Below are positions 42,171 to 53,069 of a stretch of DNA of 64,000 nucleotides, piece by piece (positions within the stretch are counted from its first letter, which is position 1; each line of letters starts with the position of its first letter). The DNA lies in contig JAUPFP010000033.1 in NCBI GenBank assembly GCA_036925085.1, positions 1,410,501 to 1,474,500 on the forward strand, in the 5' to 3' direction. The position numbers were made by a program, and so were the translations under genes. This DNA is from Brachycybe producta. Its lineage: Eukaryota > Arthropoda > Diplopoda > Playtdesmida > Andrognathidae. Below the pieces are notes generated by a model that was not told where the DNA came from, ran no database searches, and saw only the letters and a list, made by a program, of their open reading frames with translations.

Positions 42171-42643
42171 CATACAGCATAGCAATTGAAAGCTAAAATA
42201 TATATGCCGTATATATAGAATGTTCTATAAACAGAGATAAAAAATATCCTCTCTATGTGTGGCACAATGAAGAATCCCTATACTGAGAGAGAGAGGTAAG
42301 AAATCCCGTTATCAAGTGGCAGTTGTACCATTTTGAGCCCTATATGCCCTGTCTATATATATTTTTTTCTTCAATCTTCTTCAACTCATGGATATGTAAT
42401 AGGGAAGAATACTACTTGCGTTCATTTCATAGTCATTCACATTCAGAGTCTAGAAGGATGCGATTGACAACCAAATCTGACCATTTTGAACATCAAGTTG
42501 TGCGTGGTGGCCACACACATACACTGACCCATCTCTTCAATGGACAGCCATGAATAAAAAATAAACTCTTAGATCCGCCATGAAGATCTATTTTTTAACC
42601 ACAAAGGAAGCTGACAATTCTTATAACACACACACACATAGGA

Positions 42644-42645
<2 letters not shown>

Positions 42646-42685
<40 letters not shown>
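42646..42685. repeat. (TA)n microsatellite
   Basis: About 19 TA units following a (CA)n stretch. Open frames through it (60-72 codons) are not genes. Confidence 0.93.
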
Positions 42686-42689
<4 letters not shown>

Positions 42690-42690
<1 letters not shown>

Positions 42691-43310
42691 TATACAATAC
42701 ACAAAAAAATCATAAAGCAACACACACAAAATATATATATTCCATACATAAGACGAATCGAAATCTTTCTTCCGCATATCTTCACTGAATACTTATGAAA
42801 GTATCAATCATCATAATAAAGAAATGGTCTCTTTTTTATAATAGAAAAAAAAGGTCTTATCTAGAAACAAAATTCGTCAAAAAAAATATCACGCTTACTT
42901 ACACCTGTGTCTTCAAAGTCTTCTTTCTTTTTAAAAAAAAACATAGCTTTAAAAAACCTGGTTTGGACAATGGCTACTTAAGTCTTTGTTAAAATGTTAA
43001 AAATAAATGTTCACTGATAAAATAACGCTGAAATTGTAATTAGCTATTTCTTCAAAAAAAAAATTATTCTAATTAAAATCAATTATATCCAATTTTTCAG
43101 TGTTTCTTTTGTAAAAGTTGAACACTGAAGAACACTACGAGTTCGTATATATTATTAATTTATTAATAATACTTGTCGCCATATGATTACTGGTTGGTTG
43201 GTTATTTCAATGGTTTTCAAACTTTTTTTTTTGCTAACGGTTCAAGTATTTTTTTTGCATGGAGAAAGTGTGGCACACTTATCAAAACTCATGGAACACT
43301 TTTACCTAGT
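42690..43310. other. Non-genic AT-rich stretch
   Basis: No repeat or gene identified. Confidence 0.45.
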
Positions 43311-43321
43311 ACACACCTGAT

Positions 43322-43570
43322 AATTTAAATGCATTTAAATAATAAACCGTGTTCTACAGAGCCCTGTGAAGGACAAGCAAACAATATGTCGCATTCTATT
43401 TATTCAGTTAATAATCTGAAAATATTGAGTTAATACTTAAATATAATATTTCAATTTAAGATATTAATAATAAAGTCAATTTTTATTTAGTTTATGTCCT
43501 TAACTGGATTCCGTATAATTCACCAAAACACATTGGATTTGAATTCATTTAACTCATGTGTGTACAAGGT
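43322..43570 (-). repeat. Family Q solo arm, minus orientation
   Basis: Starts at AATTTAAATGCATTTAAATA, then GTTCTACAGAGCCCTGTGAA, AATCTGAAAATATTGAGTTA, ACTGGATTCCGTATAATTCA, AACTCATGTGTGTAC. As in the other solo copies, the left border is at the palindrome's central ATGCAT. Confidence 0.75.
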
Positions 43571-43844
43571 AAAGGTATTAGTGTAAATCGAGCCCTTTGT
43601 AAAAAAAATTACTTATTTACTGGATACATTGTAATAGGAAAAGTTTTGTTTATGTTGCTTAAAAATTCCAATATAGATTATACATGTAGTTAAAATTTAT
43701 TTGAAAATATATAAAATAAATATTAAGACAAAATCAATATATTGAAATAACATCCAAAACGTTCCAAACTCTTTGTAAATCAATTGGTTATTTAAATGTG
43801 CCTGTTTAAATTCATTTATGAAAATCTCATTTTCGAATTCTTAT

Positions 43845-44110
43845 TGTGTTTCAGGTGAAAAATTAAGAAAGAAAAAAAAAACTAGAAAGTTTTAGAGTTT
43901 AGACAGTAGAAGGGTGAAGAAGGTTAATGATAAAAAATTGTTTGCTTAAAGTTGGGTCATTTTCAAACGGACATAAAAGAGCCTATTTTGAAAGATATCA
44001 ACATGAAAATAGCCATAATTAGTTTCTAAACCACATCCAAGTTTCTCTTCATTTTGCACCTGAAAGATGGAAAAATCAAGAGTTCGAAAGGCGTTGCCGC
44101 GTTTATACTT
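43845..44110. mobile_element. Family R palindrome
   Basis: Direct arm (TTGTGTTTCAGGTGAAAAAT, AGAAGGGTGAAGAA) and inverted arm (AAAGATATCAACATGAAAAT, CATCCAAGTTTCTCTTCATT, GCACCTGAAAGATGGAAAAA) flank the loop TTAAAGTTGGGTCATTTTCA. About 265 bp. Confidence 0.62.
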
Positions 44111-44149
44111 TTAAAACCACCTTAATGGAAATTGTATTACTGAGCGGCA

Positions 44150-44580
44150 AATACATACTGGATACATGGACGGCAAAGGAAAAAGAACAGAGCAATGAAA
44201 ACACAAAAAAGCAGGCAGTTAGAAATCGGTCAAAACTTCAGTTGGCTCCGCCCTTGTGGTGACGACCGGCAACTTCTAATTGGCTGGTTATGTAGTCTGA
44301 CGTTGAATGTGACGTCAGACTACATAACCAGCCAATTAGAAGTTGCGGAAGGGCGGAGCCAACTGAAGTTCTGACCGATTTCTAACTGCCTGTACACAAA
44401 AAAGCACAGGAAAAGGGGAAAGAAAAGAGCTGGGCAAAAGAAAATGGACAGAGCTGAGGAAAAAAAAAGTAGAGCTAAAGAAAAAGACCAGGGCAAAGAA
44501 CAAAAAGGAAAAATGACCAATCAGAAGATAGTGATGCAGCTCATTAAAATAATTCAACCAGTAATTTTAAATTGACAAAC
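44150..44580 (-). mobile_element. Element with degenerate GCAAAG array, interrupted by a MITE
   Basis: Iterated GGGCAAAAGAAAATGGACAG / AGAGCTAAAGAAAAAG words, followed by GACCAATCAGAAGATAGTGA and CATTAAAATAATTCAACC. The reverse complement of the left part of 48745-49545 gives ATGACCAATCAGAAGATAGT, so these are two copies of one family. The array in this copy is split at 44210-44393. Confidence 0.6.
44210..44393. mobile_element. Family-A palindromic MITE, copy 8
   Basis: GCAGGCAGTTAGAAATCGGT to CGATTTCTAACTGCCTGT; the centre has ATGTGACGTCAGACTACATA. The right arm lacks the CGTCATAACAAG segment found in other copies. Flanks share ACACAAAAAAGC, but the A-run obscures the exact duplication length. 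Confidence 0.85.
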
Positions 44581-44584
44581 AGAA

Positions 44585-45325
44585 TATTTATTGCATTAGA
44601 AAACTAAAAAAATAACATATTGGGGTAAACCAACGGATACTGGCGTGACCTGTACCGCCTAGAAATTAACCAAACTTTTGGCCACACACTAATAGCGTGA
44701 CATTCATAGAAAATATTAAAACAAAAGTAGAACATAAAAAGGTTTAGAGAAACAAAAACCACATTATATATAATATGAAACTCAAAACTACCTTCTGGAG
44801 ATCGCCATTTTTAATTATAGTGTTAAAAAACCCTATATGTATAGTGTATACAGTAAAGATAATTTGGTGCACAATTTTGTACATAGAAATGTTGCACAGG
44901 AAATACAGACCTACACACAACATCCAATTGATAATTCGTTATGCTGCTACATAATGTACATAGAGAGGAGGCAGAGAATTACTGAACAGAGAAATTATTA
45001 GACCTATATACAGTACATACTAAATGAAACCTTTAGAGAAAAGCTACGGTCACACATGCGAGAAACTTAATACACGTTTTACAACAAATGAAAAATGATG
45101 AAAAAACAACTTAAGACTGTTTAAACATTTTTTTTTTTCAGTTTACAGTTTCTGTTAAAAAAAAAAAGCAACCGGTAGGAAAGGTTGCCAGAAATGAGGT
45201 CACGGTAAGGGTCATAGGCATGCCAAACACTAGTGAGTCACGTAGAGATGGCCAAAATCGGATGGTTCAATTTCAATTCGATTCGATTTTTTAATTAAAT
45301 TATTTTTTTCTTTTAATAAACCACT
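44585..45325. other. Non-genic AT-rich stretch
   Basis: No open frame of note. TATAGTGTATACAGTAAAG-type words recur nearby, but I see no element. Confidence 0.45.
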
Positions 45326-45329
45326 TTTT

Positions 45330-45470
45330 TTTTACTCGCTTGTTTGTTTGTCCACCACACCTTCTGAAATATCTGAAAATAATTCACACTGCACGGGGAT
45401 TGAACCCATGACCAACATAACCAATAGGCTGAGACACTAACCACTACACCAACAAGACAAGAGGGGATTA
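45330..45470 (-). mobile_element. tRNA-like SINE (second family)
   Basis: Read on the minus strand: box A TGGTGTAGTGG (45451-45441) and box B GGTTCAATCCC (45406-45396), followed by CGTGCAGTGTGAATTATTTT and a CAAACAAACAAGCGAG/A-rich tail toward 45330. The sequence between the boxes is tRNA-sized, but acceptor-stem pairing is not obvious. Different head from the SINE at 13191. Confidence 0.6.
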
Positions 45471-45651
45471 AATCTTGTTTTACTTTTTAGACCTTTTTTT
45501 CATAAAAGCGAGTATCACAAAAAACATGTTTTTTGTTTAATTTTCTTGTTCCATTTTGTGTTTTATTTTTCTATTTAGTGTATTGCATACACGTATCGCT
45601 ATACACGTATCCTCGTGTGAAACTAGCCTTATACCCTCGACACACATACAC

Positions 45652-45912
45652 AGTTAAATGCATTTAAATATTAAACACGTTCTACAGAGCCCTGTGAAGG
45701 TCAAATGGACATATGTCGAATTCAATTTATTCAGTTAATAATCTGAAAATATTGAGTTAATACTTAAATATAATTATAGAAACTGTTGACAATATTGATT
45801 TAGTATTTCAATTTTAAAATATTAATAATAAAGTCAATTTTTATTTGGGTTCATGTCTTTAACTGGATTCCGTATAATTCACCTAAACACATTTTAATTT
45901 GAATTCATTAAA
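45652..45912 (-). repeat. Family Q solo arm, minus orientation
   Basis: GTTAAATGCATTTAAATATT, ACACGTTCTACAGAGCCCTG, AACTGGATTCCGTATAATTC, CACCTAAACACATTTTAATT. It again begins at the central ATGCAT. The family-M MITE at 45934 follows 20 bp later. Confidence 0.75.
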
Positions 45913-45933
45913 CTCATATGTGTCAAAGGTATA

Positions 45934-46103
45934 AGGCCTTGTTTCCACTGGGGTGAAAATTTCAACTGGTAAAAAATTGAACAAACGTAACCTTTGCCTA
46001 TGATAGTGAGTAGAATGGGGGGGGGGGGGCACGTTTCTTGTATTTTTTCACCAGTTGAAATTTTCAGAAAGTTCAAATTTCCAACCCAGTGGAAACAAGG
46101 CCT
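45934..46103. mobile_element. TA-flanked MITE, family M, copy 2 (best copy)
   Basis: Inverted termini AGGCCTTGTTTCCACTGG and CCAGTGGAAACAAGGCCT, with TA at both borders (45932-45933 and 46104-46105). Arms continue GAAAATTTCAACTGGTAAAA / CACCAGTTGAAATTTTCAG. A G12 run is in the loop. TA duplication with long inverted repeats fits Tc1/mariner MITEs. Confidence 0.85.
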
Positions 46104-46109
46104 TAGCGA

Positions 46110-47085
46110 GTGTCTTTAAATTTTCCTAAATTTTTTTTGCATACGTTCATGTATTTATTGTCTCTTCATACCCATTGGAGGTGAAGCTTTTTTTTGCGTT
46201 TTCTGTTCAAATTTTGTTGTTGTGCAAGTGGGATCACTTTTTTTTACGCATGTGGGACCTTAGCTTAAGACAGAAATGATTTTATATGATGATGATGATA
46301 GGGTATTTTGCATAGAGAGAAAAAAGAGGGTAGGAACCCACCTGAAAATAAAATAAAATAAATGCTACTGCCTCGCCCAACACAAAAAAAAGATTCTATT
46401 TGTAATTTGCACTTTACATCGCTCCCTTTTTATTTCTCTGTTTCTCTCAGTCACTTTCTCTTCTTTATGTCCATAATGGTAGAAATATAATTCCTATTAA
46501 GTCTACTTATTAGCCAGAGTTCAGTTTTTATTAAACCTATGAGAACTTTTTTTTTTTTTAAAAAAAAGTCAGGTAGCTATCTTTTTTTTATTATTCCCTG
46601 TCTGTTATTAATAATAATGAGGGGAAATTTTGAGCTTCAAAACTTTTCAAAGTGACCAAATATGACCACTAATATAAACTACAAAACTACTGGAAGATGT
46701 TACTACTGTTTAAGGGTGGATACAGACGATTAATTCTGGCTAGGTCAAACCTCTCTCTCTCTCTCTCTCTCGAAATCGCTGCAGACGTTCAAACCAATTG
46801 CTGTTAAATTTTCTCTTCAAATTTTATATGAAATTGATCTTATAGTTTATTTCTTTTAACTAATTACTCATTTTTTCTCAATCATTACAAGCAATGCGAT
46901 TTGAACAAATGCGTTTGTTCATGTGAATTCATAGTTTCATACAATCAAACCATCCAGTTTTTTTTTTTCAGTTCAATCCAAAAATTGAAGTGGATTTTCT
47001 GTTCGAGCAAATCGATCTAGCCAAGATTTAAAAAAGCACTAAATGTTGGATTCAATTAAGATGGTTTATGAACAAGCTGATTTTC
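46110..47085. other. Non-genic AT-rich stretch
   Basis: (CT)n at 46751-46770. No gene. Confidence 0.45.
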
Positions 47086-47087
47086 GA

Positions 47088-47385
47088 TCTCTTAATTATT
47101 CTGTTTTTCATGGAGCAACTGAAATGAGTTTTAGAAACTAGAAGGGTAGCTCAATCACTTAAGTGTATTTTCATGTTGATAACTTACAACAAAAAAATGT
47201 TATATTGTATAGACAAATTAAAAAAAAAAGATCTTCCGCTTAACATTGGATCATTTTCAAACTCACTAGAAATTTTATTTTTAAAAATATCTACCTGAAG
47301 TAACAGAGCTATCTTTCTAGTTTATAAAACACATTCAAGTTTCTCTTCATTTTGTATCTGAAAAACAAAAATACACAAAAGAGAA
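47088..47385. mobile_element. Family R palindrome, well-preserved copy
   Basis: Direct arm: ATTATTCTGTTTTTCATGGA, GAGTTTTAGAAACTAGAAGG, GTAGCTCAATCACTTAAGTG, TATTTTCATGTTGATA. Loop: CTTAACATTGGATCATTTTC. Inverted arm: ATATCTACCTGAAGTAACAG, TCTAGTTTATAAAACACATT, TTCATTTTGTATCTGAAAAA. About 300 bp; serves as reference for the family. Confidence 0.7.
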
Positions 47386-47397
47386 TGACTGGTGTTT

Positions 47398-47800
47398 TGA
47401 CGAGATATTATAAGTCGTCCAGACGAGATACGAAGTCGGGTCTGGATGAAAGGATGAACATTGTAGGGTAACACTAAACCCCAAAACAGAATGCATATAG
47501 AATTGGAGGAACCCTATACATTTTATATATTGGTGATTATGTGGTATTACGTTAAATTAAGCTTGTTGTAGGGGGTCTGGGGAGGCACAGCCCCCCCCCC
47601 AGAACGGAAAAACAAATCACATGATTTAATTTTTTTAAAAAAATGGTTGTTTTTCCACATCCATGTTAGTACAGTGTTCAGCCAATTCTATATGCATTTT
47701 GTTTCGGCTTTTAGAGTTACCCCACAATATTCATCCTTTCATCCTGACCAGACTTACTATTTTGTCTGGACAAGATAAAAAAATATCTTATGTCCTCAAC
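47398..47800. mobile_element. MITE family V, copy 2, with long TIR
   Basis: Left arm GAGATATTATAAGTCGTCCA, GTCTGGATGAAAGGATGAAC, ATTGTAGGGTAAC pairs with GTTACCCCACAATATTCATC, CTTTCATCCTGACCAGACTT, GTCTGGACAAGATA on the right. The interior is shared with 41683-41975. It contains GGGGTCTGGGGAGGCACAGC and a C9 run. Non-coding. Confidence 0.72.
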
Positions 47801-47804
47801 AGGG

Positions 47805-48740
47805 CTCCGTATAAAATAAACTTTTTATAGCGCATTTTTATATGTGCATATTGTCCACGTACAGTTGGGTCATTTTCAAATGATGTCAACATGAAAATAC
47901 TCTTAATCCCTTTAATTTCTAAATCCACCACATACACAATCAACGTTATGACATTGTAAAGCAAGGATTGACAAGCTATAACTGATCGTCTGTACCCAGC
48001 TTAATGGGGGGGGGGGGAGACTGAGGGTTATCAAACACCTGAAACAAAACACCCAAAAAAAACCTAATCCACCTCCACAAATCTCCCCCTTCTTTTTTTA
48101 ATACAAGTGATCATAAATTATTAAAATTATGATTGTAGGGTGGATGTGGCCAACCACATACAGTAAGGCATTCTTACAATAGATTCCCTTTTACTTCTTA
48201 TATGATGATGGAGTATAACCATCATGAAATGGATATTATTACAGTATACATGTATATATGAAGGTCCAATGAGATATTGGACAAAAAAATTTTGAGGGAG
48301 AGAGAGAAAGAGAAATGGAATAAAAATTATCGACCGTAAAAAACACATACACACACACACACAAAAAAAGAAGATATAAAAAAATTAAATGTGTTCATAT
48401 CTAGAATGAGATTTATGATAATACACGCATTTTTAATAATTCAATAATCAGAGTATGAAGAGGGGGAAGAAACACACACAAAAAAGAAAACCGTTTAATA
48501 CATGTAGCTAGGGTTTTTTTATTATGATAAAACTTAGCAGTAATTTAGTTTTATGAATGTTCAAATCTCTTGAGTAGAATAACCTAAACCTAAATTCCTC
48601 AAGTGACTGAAAAATATTTAAAAAAAAAAAAACAGTATTTGTACCACACACACAAAACGGTTAAAATTTACTTTACCCGAGTAACTAACAACTAAATCAG
48701 AATGAAAATATATCTTACTATTTTTGAACTCAAGATTACT
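47805..48740. other. Non-genic AT-rich stretch
   Basis: Poly-G at 48006-48016, (CA)n at 48349-48362. The 77-codon minus frame at 48127-48360 shows no domain. Confidence 0.45.
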
Positions 48741-48744
48741 GTTT

Positions 48745-49545
48745 GAATTTTTTAAATAAGCGACATCACTATCTTCTGATTGGTCATTGGAGATCGTTCG
48801 ATTAACGTGGACTAAACCCAGATCTTTTATAGACCTGCCCCTTTTTTCTTCGTCCTTTTATCTTTGTACACTGCAACACTTTCCCAACCCCTTTTCTCAT
48901 TGTTGCTTCCTTTTCCCTTTGCTTTGCCCTTTTGCTCTGTGCTTTTGCTCTGCGCTTTGCCCTTTGCCCTTTTTCCTTTTGCTTTGTACTTTTTCCTTTA
49001 ATTTGCCCTTTTTCCAGAGCCATAAGCCAGAGCCTTAGTATTATCATTTTAGTTATTTTACACATCTATTTCTGCACACCTGAACTTTGCACCTGAAGCA
49101 AAAACTGGCGCCCTCTTAGTATTATTCTAGTTATTTTGTGCCCCTGTTTCTGCAAGCCTGAGCTTTGCACCCGGGGTAATAATAAAACTGACATCCCCTT
49201 AGTATTACCATTGTCTAGCTATGTTGTGCCCAGATTTCCTCGCCCTCAGCTTTGTGCTTTTACTCAGGTTCCTCACTCGCTTTGCCCAAGTTACAGCTCT
49301 GCCTTTTTCTTTTGCTTTGCAATTTATTTCTTTGCTTTGCACTTTTCCTTTTTCATTGCACTTTTCAATGTCTTTGTTTGTTCCCTGCTGTAAATGTCCA
49401 GGCCTCTTGTTTTGCCCTAAGTGAACCCTTTTTCTTGTTCTCTACTGTTCATGCCACACAATATAACACAACTTCCAGAAAACACAGCAACTCATTAAAA
49501 AAACCAACCTGTAATCTTAAGTTGACAAATAATATCCGTATAAAA
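48745..49545 (+). mobile_element. Element with a degenerate CTTTGCCCTTTTGCT array
   Basis: The left end CATCACTATCTTCTGATTGG is followed by several hundred bases of loosely iterated CTTTGCCCTTTTGCTCTGTG-like words, then the right end CAGCAACTCATTAAAAAAAC and CTTAAGTTGACAAATAATAT. The right end matches 44533-44580. Frames of 67-100 codons encode Cys/Phe/Leu-rich repeat peptides and are not convincing. AGTATTA...TAGTTATTTTGTGCCCC is itself repeated at 49037, 49120 and 49200 (period ~80 bp). Confidence 0.58.
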
Positions 49546-49549
49546 AGTT

Positions 49550-50655
49550 TATGATGAACCCACTTTAAAAATAGTGTGACAGTATTGTATCCTATTCCTA
49601 AGGGCCGTTCAAGAACCTTTGCCACAACAACATCTCAGACGAAAAAAACTTGATAACGATTTTATATCATTTTCCAAATATAACAACCATGTTATCATAC
49701 ATATAGAGAGAGAAGAAAAAAAACTTTGAAACTTTTAGCTCTCGACAATGTTAAAATTTAGTCAAAAGCCTTTTTTTTGTCTCCATCTTATTCAAAGCTA
49801 TTCGTCTTTTTCCCCATCCCAGTTTTTTTTCTTCTTCCCTACTTTCTCTTTTTTTTTCTATCTTCCTTGAATGAATAATAGGAACCCAGTAGATTTGACT
49901 ATCATTTGTCTTGGTCATGTTCAAGGCCTTCCAATATATGGTAAACCAATAGCTTTGATATAAGATAGGTGGTATATGGTATAACATTATAGGAATGTTT
50001 TTACAACATCTTTTACATGCATCTATTTGACGTTGAGAATACGTTAGAGGTTTGCAAAAAAGTGAAGGGAGAAGGGGGGAGGGGAGGGGGTTTCTTAAAA
50101 CCCTTCTATATATATGTTACATATATGTACAGTATGCATGATGCTTCTTTTTAAGAATGTTTTTTCAAAAAGAAAAAAAAGGTAAATTTATATGGCAATG
50201 TGTTTCACTCACGAGCATACTATATTTATGTAAACATGCTTTTAAGGGAACGTCCAGAAAATCCCTTAGGCTAAAAGTTTAGACTAGAAAGGGTGGAAAC
50301 TGGAAAGACTCAAGAGATGTTTTTGGAAGCAACAAACAACACACACAAAAAAAAAACTCTTTGATGCATGATATACACAACAAACAGGACATTCATTGGC
50401 AACAACATTTACTTGAAAATAGGAAGAAGAAGAAAAAAAAATATACACAAATGCCATTCAAAGTAAAAGAATATCTCATGTATTTGTAACAGAAGATATT
50501 TGGGGTACATAATAGATAGAGAATACTACAAGAATTCATGAAATAACTTCAATTATTTATCATAAAAATGAGAGAATCTCATGATGATGCATATAGGCCC
50601 TACAGGGTGATGAACATCATGGTTCTCTTTCTATTCTGTATAAAAAAATCATCGA
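49550..50655. other. Non-genic stretch
   Basis: No gene; poly-T with GAAAAAGA purine words around 49830-49850. Confidence 0.45.
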
Positions 50656-50658
50656 GAC

Positions 50659-50846
50659 TTATTACACGGCACTACTTGTTCCAATGCAGGTCCTCCTCAG
50701 CAGGCTCCATAGAGTCCACACCTCTCCATTTTCAGTTTTCTAGTGATGTGAGATCGCCATATGCATCAGGTGTATAGCCTGCATAGGAGGACATATATAT
50801 ACTGTATATCGACACTTTTATCGAGTTAAGTAGTGCCGTGTAATAA
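50659..50846. mobile_element. 188-bp MITE with perfect 19-bp TIR
   Basis: TTATTACACGGCACTACTT (50659-50677) and its exact complement (50828-50846). Inner arms GGTCCTCCTCAGCAGGCT and AGCCTGCATAGGAGGAC pair as well. If the true termini begin TTACACGG, the flanking dinucleotide is TA on both sides, fitting Tc1/mariner. The perfect TIR suggests recent activity. A 69-codon frame crosses it but shows no domain. Confidence 0.8.
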
Positions 50847-50849
50847 ACA

Positions 50850-51795
50850 TCAATGACTGACATACAGTAAAAATTACTTAACACAAAATTGAAGAAACTG
50901 GCATATTTTTTTTTCGTTTGTCAATCAATTTTTATGTTAAAAAAATAATTTTAAAAACGTATTTTATTCAGTTATCCAGGTTTATCCAGTCGTGAAGCGA
51001 AATGTTGTAAACTGTGGTGAGAATGAATATAAAATGTAGCCATTTTGAAAATGTGTCAACTAGAGAAATTGTCCTTCCTATAATTCCTAAAATATGCATT
51101 CAACTTCAGTTTTTTTTACAAAATGACAGCCGTTTCGACAAGATTCATAAACTTTGTATAAAGAAGTTATAAACACATAATGCGGCCTAATTTCAAATGT
51201 GTTAAATTAAAAAAAAAACTTTTTATGGCATTATCATAAATCCATGTTTGTGTGATACAATTGAAATGTACCAATGTATTGTGCATCACCTTGTATAAAA
51301 CCTAAACTTAGAATTGTGTTGTTGTTGTTGTTGTTGATCTGTTGATGCTAATGGCTGACTAAAAAAGGACAACAACAAACTTTTTTTGAAGCCCAATTTT
51401 TTTTTTACTTGAAAATATCACATTATTTATTCTTTCTTCAGTCCTCATTTTTTTTCTCCTCTTTTTTTTTTTGATTGTTAAGTGAAGAAAAATCCATCAT
51501 GGATGGATTCATGACTAACCACCATCATCATCATGAGATAGATGGAGAGAGAGGGAAAAATACACGAGAAAAAAAAAGTTTTGGTGTGTCTGCAAGTAGC
51601 ATATGTTAAGAAAGAAGTGCCATTAATCTCTCATTCTTTTTGCTGGTTTTTTGTTTCTTTGTAAAAAGCCTAAGTAAGGTCGATGAAGTGAATAGTTTCT
51701 AAAACGTCTGGACATATCAGGAAAAAACACTCAAAAGGTGCATTTGAAAACGCAAACTCGAGTGGCGAAGTATTTCAGACACTTACTGGATAATT
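50850..51795. other. Non-genic AT-rich stretch
   Basis: (GTT)n at 51318-51336; CATCATCATCATGA at 51523. No gene. Confidence 0.45.
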
Positions 51796-51803
51796 TTGTA
51801 GAG

Positions 51804-52258
51804 CAGTGGTCGCCAGTCGGTGGTCCACGAGAAATTTTTGGTGGTCCGCAGAAAAATCTGGACAATATTTGCATTTTTTTTGTTTTATTAATAATAAAAC
51901 AAACAAAAAATACTCTTCGCCTTTATATTTTACTAAATTCACGAAAAATGTACTAAGAGTACATTAAGTGTACAGTTATCGTAAAATACGGCACGCGAGA
52001 GCTTCATTTCATTAAGTTTTCCCCATCACACGCTTCGTCCCTAAGCTTCAATTATTTTGAAATAATTAAAATAATTTTAATAATTTTGTTACAATTAAAC
52101 AACCTTTAAAGATTTTCTATTAATAAAATGGAACTTATCTGATCATTATTTGACAAACGTATTTATCTTTTTTTTTAAAAAAATTCATATTAGTGGTCCG
52201 CGGGATTTAAAATTTTTAATTTAGTGGTCCGTGAGGTCCGATAGATTGGCGACCGCTG
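51804..52258. mobile_element. hAT-type MITE, 455 bp
   Basis: CAGTGGTCGCCAGTCGGTGG at the left, GATTGGCGACCGCTG at the right, perfect 8-bp duplication TTGTAGAG (51796-51803 and 52259-52266). Full-length sister of 23066-23427. Extra left-interior text (GGTGGTCCGCAGAAAAATCT, TTTTTTTTGTTTTATTAATA) is missing from the shorter copy. It has only degraded frames, no transposase. Confidence 0.93.
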
Positions 52259-52447
52259 TTGTAGAGAATTAATAATCTACGGCTGTCATTGATTATAATT
52301 TATAATACTTTATAATACTTTGCATTTTGTAGATGACAAAAGCAAATCAAAAAAACAACAGAAAACCTACAGCTATGGAAAACTAAATAGCAACCAAAAT
52401 TTTCTCTTTAGCCTCTGACTAGGTTCTTTAACCATGTATATTAGCAA

Positions 52448-53065
52448 ATAAATTTCAATATAACTAGTGAAACTAGTGGGCTTCGCCTAAAAAAAAAGGA
52501 AAAATTATTTGAAGTTAAAATGATGGTTTATTTAGAGATTTCTCTGGTATAATAATCAAGAGAGCGCATATTAGCTTTTGTTTTGATTTTGACCTTTTGT
52601 GCCAATGTTTTTGGGTGAAATTTATGAAACTGATAAGTTTTTGCCATGCCAACGTTTCGAGTTCTTTATTTTCACAACTTGCTTGTCACTGTGTGGGCCT
52701 CGTAGTTGCTTCAAAAGTTCTGTTCAGGAGACACTAGTAAAGTGGCAGACAGACAGACGACTTTTGAAAGACTTTTCAGTGAGGAAAAGAAGTCAAAGAT
52801 CGCGCGGGGTTGTGGTCGCAGTGTATTTTCTGTGGAAAGACGCCAATCTTGGCACACAAGTCTCCGGAAGGTGTTCTATACCCTACGACTAGTGACATCG
52901 TTTTTTTTTGTTTGCACACAGGACTTAGAAAGTGTTCAATTTTGGCGACAACTCAACTTCAAATTCCAAAGGGATGCTCACGAGTGCTCCGGTGCTCAGC
53001 ATTAATTTGAAAGTTTCAATGGGTGCTCGAGCCCTCGAGCACCCACGCAGTCGACATCTATGAGT
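52448..53065. repeat. Unclassified repeat region including family U, copy 3
   Basis: Begins at CTAGTGGGCTTCGCCTAAAA and ends near GGGTGCTCGAGCCCTCGAGC then ACCCACGCAGTCGACATCTA. Family-U text occurs at 52745-52850 (AGACGACTTTTGAAAGACTT, GTGTATTTTCTGTGG). Open in two frames for 97-99 codons, but no domain is recognisable. The CTCGAG palindrome near the right end resembles a transposon terminus. Confidence 0.4.
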
Positions 53066-53069
53066 TAAC

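Noticed and set aside
48787-49554. Overlapping Cys/Phe-rich frames as a secreted cysteine-rich protein cluster
   Set aside because: All are different frames of one degenerate CTTTGCCC array within a repeated element.
52466-52482. Helitron terminus at CTAGTGGGCTTCGCC
   Set aside because: The potential hairpin (GGC-GAA-GCC) is only 3 bp, too weak to call, although CTAG|T is present.
52599-53010. Three overlapping frames (66-99 codons) as a possible transposase exon
   Set aside because: No catalytic motif visible, and part of the sequence is the dispersed family U repeat; kept only as an unclassified repeat region.
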